This document shows positions 60,620 through 64,000 of a stretch of DNA of 64,000 nucleotides, one piece after another. Each line of letters begins with the position of its first letter. Position 1 is the stretch's first letter. This DNA is from a candidate division KSB1 bacterium (GTDB lineage Bacteria > Zhuqueibacterota > Zhuqueibacteria > JANLFK01 > Oleimicrobiaceae). The DNA lies in NCBI GenBank assembly GCA_024655945.1, contig JANLFK010000005.1, positions 317 to 64,316 on the forward strand, read 5' to 3'. The notes beneath the pieces were generated by a model. It saw nothing but the letters and a program-made list of their open reading frames with translations. It searched no databases and had not been told where the DNA came from. The position numbers were made by a program, and so were the translations under genes.

Positions 60620-60685
60620 CGCTCCTCCAACAGTAGTACGGCTCGCGCGTCAGCTTAGGCACCTCTGCGCGGCTGGCTATACGCT

Positions 60686-60713
60686 AAGATAGACAAATAA
60701 TCCTGAAAGTCAA
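60686..60713 (-). promoter_or_regulatory. Sigma-70-like promoter of the malic enzyme gene
   Basis: On the minus strand TTGACT (60713-60708), 16 bases, TATCTT (60691-60686), about 65 bases before the start at 60619. Confidence 0.55.
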
Positions 60714-60730
60714 GTCAAAAAGTGCCCAGT

Positions 60731-62125
60731 TCAGAACGCAAAATCCTCGTCGCGAAACTCCACTTGTCGGTATGCGCGCAACTCCTTCTTGAACAGCTCG
60801 ATGATCTGCTCGAGGCGCTGCTGGCTCCGCGCCTCGAAGCGCAACACCAGAACGGGCTGTGTGTTGGAGGCGCGCACCAGCCCCCAGCCGTCGCCGAAAA
60901 ACACGCGTGCCCCGTCAATGTCGATCACCTGGTAGCTGGCCTTGAAGCGCTGCACCAACTGCCCGACCACCCGGAACTTGGCCTCGTCGGCGCAGGCGAC
61001 GCGGATCTCCGGCGTGGCGAAGAAATGAGGAATCTCCGCAGCAACCTCTGACAGCGGTCGCCCCTCTTCCGCCACAATCTGCAGCAAGCGCCCGGAGGCA
61101 TAGAGTGCGTCATCGTAGCCGAAGTAGTCGTCGGCAAAGAACATGTGGCCAGACATCTCGCCTGCCAAGGGCGCGTGCAACTCTTTCATACGGGCCTTGA
61201 GCAGCGAGTGGCCAGTCTTCCACATCTCCGGTTTGCCACCGTAGCGCGTGATAAACTCCACTAGGGCCTGGGAGCACTTGACGTCGAACACGATGGGTGC
61301 GCCAGGGTTCTTGGCCAACACCTGTTTGCTGAAGAGCGCCAGGAGCCGGTCGGCGAAGACTATTTGGCCCTTGTCGTCAATGGCGCCGATGCGGTCAGCG
61401 TCGCCGTCATAGCCAATTCCCAGATCGGCCTTGTGGGCCACCACCGTCTTCTGCAGGTCCACCACGTACTTCGGCACCGTGGGGTCAGGCAGGTGATTGG
61501 GAAAGCGTCCATCCGGCTCGCAGTACAGGGGGATAACCTCCATGCCCAGATCTTGCCACAGCTGAGGGGCGAGGGGCCCAGCGGTACCGTTGCCGGCGTC
61601 CACCACTACCTTCAGCCGCCGCGCGAAGTGGAGCTTCTCCTTGAGCGTGGCGATGTAGGCGGGCAGCACATCTTCGGAGACAACTCTTCCCTTTCCTTTC
61701 TCGAAATCCTCGTCGGCGATGAGCCTAGCCAAGGCCGCAATGTCGGCGCCGTACATGGAGACCAGACCCAGCTTGGGGTCGTGCAAGGAAATTTTGAAGC
61801 CGTTGTACTCGATGGGGTTGTGGCTCCCGGTGACCATGACGCCACCGCCCAGCTCCAGGTGCAGGATGCTGAAGTATTGCACGGGTGTGGGCACCATGCC
61901 GATGTCGACCACCTCCAAGCCTGTCGCGGCCAGGCCCGCAACTAACACCTCCTGCAGGTGAGGGGAGCTGAGGCGCACGTCCCTTCCCACCGAGGCCCGT
62001 GCCACCCCCTTTCGCCGCATGGCCGTGCCAATGGCCCTGCCAACCGCTTCCACCGTCGCATCGTCAAAGTCCTTCTCCACCACACCACGGATGTCGTACT
62101 CGCGAAAGATGGCCGGATTGATCAT
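60731..62125 (-). CDS. Phosphomannomutase/phosphoglucomutase
   Basis: 464 residues of the alpha-D-phosphohexomutase family. Phospho-serine loop VTGSHNPIEYNGFK (~100), magnesium loop GYDGDADRIGA (~240), sugar loop LAGEMSGHMFF (~325) and phosphate-binding C-terminus RASNTQPVLVLRFEA. It interconverts hexose 1- and 6-phosphates for exopolysaccharide or LPS. It overlaps prmC by four bases. Confidence 0.92.
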   Translation of the reverse strand: MINPAIFREYDIRGVVEKDFDDATVEAVGRAIGTAMRRKGVARASVGRDVRLSSPHLQEVLVAGLAATGLEVVDIGMVPTPVQYFSILHLELGGGVMVTGSHNPIEYNGFKISLHDPKLGLVSMYGADIAALARLIADEDFEKGKGRVVSEDVLPAYIATLKEKLHFARRLKVVVDAGNGTAGPLAPQLWQDLGMEVIPLYCEPDGRFPNHLPDPTVPKYVVDLQKTVVAHKADLGIGYDGDADRIGAIDDKGQIVFADRLLALFSKQVLAKNPGAPIVFDVKCSQALVEFITRYGGKPEMWKTGHSLLKARMKELHAPLAGEMSGHMFFADDYFGYDDALYASGRLLQIVAEEGRPLSEVAAEIPHFFATPEIRVACADEAKFRVVGQLVQRFKASYQVIDIDGARVFFGDGWGLVRASNTQPVLVLRFEARSQQRLEQIIELFKKELRAYRQVEFRDEDFAF

Positions 62126-63010
62126 TGGGCTTCCTCTCTTCCTTTTCGTGCAATGACCACTCGTTCCTTTCCCGCCAGGTCCGGCAAGAGGGCGATGTCC
62201 ACCAGGCCTGCCTGTGCCAGCAGTCTCATCATCTCTCGTCCCTGGCCCTCGCCGATCTCGGCAAAGAAGGCCCCGCCCGCGCTCAGGAGGTGCGCCAAAA
62301 GAGGAATGAGGCGGCGGTAGAGGTCGAGGCCGTCTGGGCCGCCGTCCAAGGCCAGGAGCGGCTCATGGTCCTTGACCTCCGGAGCCAAGGCCTGAAGGGA
62401 GGCCGTAGGCACGTAGGGCAAATTGGCAATTACCAGGGAAAAGGCACGTCCCGCTTTCCGGATAAAATCAGGCTGGCGGAGATCGGCGTGAACAAGGCGC
62501 ACTCGCTGGCCGAGGCGCAACCGGCGGAGGTTGGCCTGCGCCACCGCCAGCGCTGCCCTGCTGCAGTCGACTGCCACAACCTCGCTGTCCGGCAGGAAGG
62601 TAGCCAGGGCCGCGGCGATATTCCCACACCCCGTGCCAACGTCTAAGCAACGCAGCAGACTGCCTGCTGGGAAGGTCTGGCGGCAGAACTCCACCGCTCT
62701 CTCCACCAGCGTCTCGGTCTCCGGCCTGGGAACAAGCACTGCCGGCGAGACAGACAAAGTCAGCCCCATAAAGTCCACTTCGCCGAGGATGTGCTGCAGC
62801 GGCTCGCGCGCCAGTCGCCGCGCCAGCACACGGGCAAACTGTTGGCGCTGTCGCCGATCCAGGCAGCGCTCAGGTGTGGCATAAAGGTCGGCTCTCTGGC
62901 AACGGAGCACGTGCAGCAACAGGCGCTCGGCGTCACCCTCCGGGCTGTCCAGGCCGGCTCTGCGGAGCAAGTCGCGCGCCTGGCGGAGGAGGGCAGCAAC
63001 GCTGGTCCCG

Positions 63011-64000
<990 letters not shown>

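Overview
The window is about 64 kb of GC-rich, gene-dense bacterial chromosome. Secreted proteins end in NPFNP-type sorting or FlgD-like modules (6.0-6.6 kb, 17.7-22.2 kb). Surface proteins carry collagen or S74 chaperone domains, and there is an M56-TonB protein. This mix points to the FCB side of the bacterial tree (a KSB1/Calditrichota-like candidate lineage). That is an inference from protein architecture; no rRNA gene is present to confirm it. Several housekeeping-type promoters share a TTGnnn-N16/17-TAtaTT pattern.

Layout. 0-10 kb (plus strand): a BlaR1/M56-TonB protein broken by two frameshifts, a sodium:solute symporter, a collagen-like surface protein, a secreted NPFNP protein, then a sigma factor / zinc-finger anti-sigma-like / CHAT-type protein triad. 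About 9.99-15.39 kb looks foreign: a headless opine dehydrogenase fused in frame to the truncated CHAT-type protein, an asparagine-synthetase-like protein, a glutaredoxin-thioredoxin reductase, DUF427, YceI, an anti-sigma factor and a headless sigma factor. Genes are cut at both edges, so this is either a replacement by transfer or an assembly chimera. 15.4-25 kb: a frameshifted S74-type fibre protein, a 1492-residue FecR/beta-helix/cohesin/dockerin protein and a GHL10-type glycosidase. 25-44 kb (all minus strand): DUF1848, GNAT, NlpC/P60, YciO, a 44-residue basic protein, AsnA, M28 peptidase, carAB and DUF2284. This block continues into lysine 2,3-aminomutase, a GNAT acetyltransferase and two ATP-grasp ligases, preceded by an NtrC-type regulator and its kinase. 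44.7-49.3 kb: a coiled-coil lipoprotein, two L,D-transpeptidases, an anchored protein and a third ATP-grasp protein. 49.5-53 kb: lptF, a trypsin-like lipoprotein and lptG. 53-64 kb (minus strand): an M28 peptidase, isochorismatase-like hydrolase, cold-shock protein, a sugar ABC transporter without ATPase, a lipoprotein, malic enzyme, a phosphohexomutase, prmC and prfA (cut by the window end).

The most interesting unit is 37.3-44.2 kb. The aminomutase keeps both lysine-binding aspartates and the PLP lysine at the family spacing, so beta-lysine is the expected product. The acetyltransferase and two ligases, all overlapping, could build an acetylated beta-lysine amide or peptide. A near-consensus sigma-54 promoter and an upstream dyad precede the first ligase, immediately downstream of the sigma-54 activator gene. 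A second sigma-54-like element lies before the L,D-transpeptidase region. The chemistry and any link to the cell wall are inferences.
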